Assembly: GCA_964512045.1 (NCBI GenBank)
Contig: CAZEJK010000050.1
Coordinates: 1 to 27,378, forward strand
DNA: 27,378 nucleotides
Reading direction: 5' to 3'
DNA from: CAZEJK01 sp964512045
GTDB taxonomy: Bacteria > Acidobacteriota > Thermoanaerobaculia > Thermoanaerobaculales > Sulfomarinibacteraceae
The translations under genes were made by a program, and so were the position numbers. Below, piece after piece: positions 25,203-27,378 of the stretch (the first letter of the stretch is position 1; every line of letters begins with the position of its first letter). The notes below the pieces were generated by a model. It made no database searches. It was not told where the DNA came from and was given only the letters and a program-made list of their open reading frames with translations.

Positions 25203-25227
25203 CCCGGCCAGCCGCCCGGCGTACGCT
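25199..25227 (+). promoter_or_regulatory. Promoter of the cobalamin riboswitch-btuB unit
   Basis: TTGACC (25199-25204, five of six) and TACGCT (25222-25227, three of six) are separated by exactly 17 nt. Predicted transcription begins near 25234, just before the riboswitch P1 stem at 25241. The -35 overlaps the hydrolase stop codon. Confidence 0.55.
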
Positions 25228-25240
25228 CGACTCGACAACG

Positions 25241-25427
25241 GGGAACGGTCACCGACGGTGCAAGAGGGAAGCCGGTGCGAGTCCGGCGCGGCCCCCGCCA
25301 CTGTGACCGGGGACGAGGTGCTCAGGGGTGGTCCCAGCCACTGGTGGTGAGACCCGACCGAAGGGTCGATCCGCTGGGAAGGCGAGCACGCTCGGAGGAT
25401 CCGGGAGCCAGGAGACCTGCCGTTCCC
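25241..25427 (+). promoter_or_regulatory. Cobalamin (B12) riboswitch, class-I-like
   Basis: The outer P1 stem pairs GGGAACGG (25241-25248) with CCGTTCCC (25420-25427). Inside are the conserved blocks AGAGGGAAGCCGGTGCGAG, GCCACTGTGACCGGGGA and the B12 box GCCAGGAGACCTGCC (25407-25421). Peripheral arms are also visible: CCCAGC (25333-25338) pairs with GCTGGG (25373-25378), enclosing GACCC/GGGTC (25351-25355/25363-25367). These arms fit the larger class I form. By family knowledge it binds a cobalamin in the nascent mRNA and turns off the downstream receptor gene when B12 is plentiful. No U-tract terminator lies between it and the ATG, so control is probably translational. Confidence 0.95.
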
Positions 25428-25432
25428 AGCGA

Positions 25433-25447
25433 GAAACGGGAGGTTTC
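25433..25447 (+). promoter_or_regulatory. Ribosome-site hairpin, likely riboswitch expression platform
   Basis: GAAAC (25433-25437) pairs with GTTTC (25443-25447), holding GGGAG of the Shine-Dalgarno sequence in the loop, three nt before ATG 25451. A small stem-loop just after the B12 box that carries the ribosome site fits the L13-type element which forms a kissing contact with L5 when ligand binds. Confidence 0.55.
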
Positions 25448-25450
25448 ACC

Positions 25451-27298
25451 ATGTCCGCTCGATGCATCGTCGAGCTGCCACATCCCACAGTGGTCGTGGC
25501 AGCGGTCCTCGCCCTCATCAGCCCGCTACCAGTCGCAGCTCAACAGCCAACATTCACCGATACCATCTCGGTCACTGCCACCGGCACCGAGGAGTCGACC
25601 GGCGACGTCCCGCTGCCCGTAACGGTCATCGACAGGGATGAGATCGAGAACGCCCAGGAGGAGTCGGTTGCCGACATGCTCCGCCGTTCGCCAGGGTTGA
25701 ACGTGATGCGCTCCGGCGACGAAGGCTCCGCCGTCTCCGTGTTCACGCGTGGTACGGAGTCCGACCACACCTTGGCGATGTTCGATGGCGTTCGCCTCAT
25801 CTCGCCGTACTTCGGCGGCTACGACTGGAGCCTGCTCCCCACGGCCGGTCTCGATCGTATCGAGGTGGCCAGGGGACCGTTCTCCGCACTGTGGGGCGCA
25901 GATGCCATCGGCGGCGCCGTCAACGTGATCCCGAGCCGAGCCGGCCAGGGCAGCGCCGCCACGCTGTTCGCAGAGGGCGGGAACGATGACTGGCAACGGC
26001 TTGAAGGCTCGGTCTCGTGGGCCGGCGACGGCTTCGACGTGTACGCCTCCGCGTTCGATCGCGAAGGCGAGGGCGAGCTGGTCAACAGCGACTTCTCCAA
26101 CCGTCAGCTGATGCTGGATGCCGGCTGGAGCTGGGGCAACGGCAGCCGAGTCGGCGTTCTCGTGCAGAACGTCGACGCCGAGCTCGGCATCCCGTACTCG
26201 AGCCCCGGCAGCCTGACCCCGAACCGACGTCAAGACACCGACCAGCAGCTCGTCGCGGTTCCAATGCGCTGGCACGTGAACGACGACTGGCAGCTGGAGC
26301 TGGTGGCATCTCAGGTCAGCCGAGACCTCGCATTTCGCGATCCGGACGACCCGGGCGGCTACACCCGCTCCGACACCGAGGCCGACACGGTCCAGACCCG
26401 TCTCGCAAGCCGCCACTCGTTCGCAGCGCACCAGCTCACCTGGGGCGGCGAGTGGCGCTCGGACGAGGTCACTGACAGCTCCAGCTTCGGCGCCAACCTG
26501 ACGGACCGGTCGAGCGATGTGGCGAGTGCGTTTGTCCAGGACGTCTGGAAGGTGCACGACAGCTTGCGTCTGATTGCCGGCGTGCGCTGGGACGATGCCG
26601 AGGAGTGGGGCTCCGAGGTCTCGCCACGGCTCGCGGCCGGCTGGCAGGCCACATCACACGTCGAGCTCCGCGCCGCCTACGGTCACGCGTTCCGGCAGCC
26701 CTCGATAGGCGAGCTGTACTTTCCGTTCTCTGGCAACCCGGAGCTCGAGCCGGAGGAGTCCGACTCGTTCGAGGCTGGTCTCACCTGGACCGGCGCCGAC
26801 AGCCGCATCACCGTGAACATCTTCCAGACCGATATCGATCAGCTGATCGACTTCAACTACGCGACCTATGCGTTTGCCAACGTGGCGTCTGCCGAGATCA
26901 GCGGCGCCGAGCTGGCGTGGGACACTCAACTGACCGACTCCACCCTGTCGTCGCTGAGCGCGACCTGGCTCGACACCGAGGACGTCGATGGGCTCGAGCT
27001 GCTCCGCCGCCCGGAGTGGAGCGCCAGCTGGACGATCCGGGGCGACCTGACCGGACGCCTGCGCGGAGACCTCACCGTGCTCTGGGTCGACGAACGGGCG
27101 GATGTGGACCCCATCACGTTTGGTCGCACCAAGCTTGACGGTCACCTCACCGGGAACCTGGCCCTGTCGTACACGCTCATGCAGGGGCTCGAGCTGACAG
27201 TCCGGGCACAGAATGTAGCGGACGAGTCATACCAGGAGATCGCCGGCTACCCCGCGCCCGGGCGGCGCGTCACCGGTGGCATCCGCTGGAAGCTTTAG
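25451..27298 (+). CDS. btuB: TonB-dependent outer-membrane receptor, BtuB type (cobalamin uptake)
   Basis: At 615 residues this is almost the size of E. coli BtuB. A signal peptide (1-30, ending PLPVAA/QQ) is followed by a TonB box DTISVTA (37-43) close to the BtuB box. The plug domain (about 50-160) contains VTVIDRDEIENAQEESVADM, FDGVRLISP and IEVARGPFSALWGADAIGGA. A beta-barrel of alternating amphipathic strands follows, ending in VRAQNVADESYQEIAGYPAP and a C-terminal RVTGGIRWKL strand. The barrel ends in Leu rather than the common Phe or Trp. Substrate assignment rests on the B12 riboswitch directly upstream plus BtuB-like length and motifs. ATG 25451 lies after the riboswitch; the frame is open upstream but that is aptamer sequence. 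No btuF, btuC or btuD genes are in the window. Confidence 0.9.
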   Translation: MSARCIVELPHPTVVVAAVLALISPLPVAAQQPTFTDTISVTATGTEESTGDVPLPVTVIDRDEIENAQEESVADMLRRSPGLNVMRSGDEGSAVSVFTRGTESDHTLAMFDGVRLISPYFGGYDWSLLPTAGLDRIEVARGPFSALWGADAIGGAVNVIPSRAGQGSAATLFAEGGNDDWQRLEGSVSWAGDGFDVYASAFDREGEGELVNSDFSNRQLMLDAGWSWGNGSRVGVLVQNVDAELGIPYSSPGSLTPNRRQDTDQQLVAVPMRWHVNDDWQLELVASQVSRDLAFRDPDDPGGYTRSDTEADTVQTRLASRHSFAAHQLTWGGEWRSDEVTDSSSFGANLTDRSSDVASAFVQDVWKVHDSLRLIAGVRWDDAEEWGSEVSPRLAAGWQATSHVELRAAYGHAFRQPSIGELYFPFSGNPELEPEESDSFEAGLTWTGADSRITVNIFQTDIDQLIDFNYATYAFANVASAEISGAELAWDTQLTDSTLSSLSATWLDTEDVDGLELLRRPEWSASWTIRGDLTGRLRGDLTVLWVDERADVDPITFGRTKLDGHLTGNLALSYTLMQGLELTVRAQNVADESYQEIAGYPAPGRRVTGGIRWKL

Positions 27299-27343
27299 CA
27301 ACTCACGGAGCCGTATCTTCGAAAATGCGAAGCAAAGCGCCTG

Positions 27344-27378
27344 GGTTGAGTTCTAAGTTCTTAATTTTGAATTCTTAA
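27344..27378. repeat. Degenerate AT-rich heptanucleotide tract, cut by window end
   Basis: After the receptor gene the sequence becomes AT-rich and falls into 7-nt units: GGTTGAG, TTCTAAG, TTCTTAA, TTTTGAA, TTCTTAA, the last four units sharing T-T-C/T-T at the left and a purine pair at the right. The tract reaches the last base, so its length is unknown. Its composition contrasts sharply with the GC-rich window. Confidence 0.5.

Noticed and set aside
27317..27332. CTTCG-AAAATG-CGAAG hairpin after the receptor gene as a terminator
   Set aside because: The stem is only 5 bp and is followed by CAAAGCGC rather than a T-run, so I do not call it a terminator.

Overview
This is a GC-rich window (roughly two thirds G+C, judged by eye) from the chromosome of a Gram-negative-type bacterium. 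A TonB-dependent receptor, a MacB/HlyD-type exporter and several exported proteins imply a double membrane. The DUF4397 protein ends in an 'IPAAAR…WSTDVDVNN' type domain that I associate with Acidobacteriota, especially Thermoanaerobaculia-like lineages. That placement is tentative and rests on family knowledge, not a search. No rRNA, tRNA, CRISPR array, insertion sequence or phage gene was seen. Most genes look like ordinary chromosomal genes.

Layout. (1) 1-887, minus: an eIF-2B-like sugar-phosphate isomerase-fold protein, cut by the window start. It diverges from (2) 1009-7351, plus: a rhomboid protease with a helical C-terminal tail, then a DUF2339 polytopic membrane protein and a DUF3999 exported/anchored protein coupled by an ATGA overlap. 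(3) 7352-9021: a 242-nt leader region with a perfect CRP-type palindrome, a secreted DUF4397 protein and a strong intrinsic terminator. (4) 9206-14308, minus: a fused HyuA-HyuB 5-oxoprolinase-type ATPase whose stop codon directly abuts the start of an Nramp-fold transporter with a non-canonical metal site. (5) 14520-14909, minus: a small secreted protein with a structured leader and its own terminator. (6) 15192-20206, plus: a self-contained export operon, namely promoter, palindromic operator, TetR regulator, MacB/LolD-type ATPase, double-FtsX permease and HlyD-type adaptor. (7) 20332-24159, minus: purine synthesis, with a PurS-PurS-PurL fusion followed by PurQ. (8) 24294-25202, plus: a patatin-like serine hydrolase. 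(9) 25199-27298, plus: promoter, class-I-like cobalamin riboswitch and a BtuB-type TonB-dependent receptor. (10) The last 35 nt are AT-rich and built of degenerate heptads; the array may continue beyond the window.

How the parts work together. PurL and PurQ together make the FGAM synthase that uses glutamine-derived ammonia. The exporter operon is probably self-regulated through the TetR operator at the promoter. The B12 riboswitch should switch off receptor synthesis when cobalamin is plentiful. The oxoprolinase/transporter pair echoes the Bacillus ycsFGI-kip locus, where an Nramp-like gene also sits among 5-oxoprolinase genes; this is the most thought-provoking functional link here. DUF2339/DUF3999 is a recurring gene pair of unknown function. 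I found no clearly new multi-gene system such as a defence island, but several regulatory and fold-level oddities are listed as findings.
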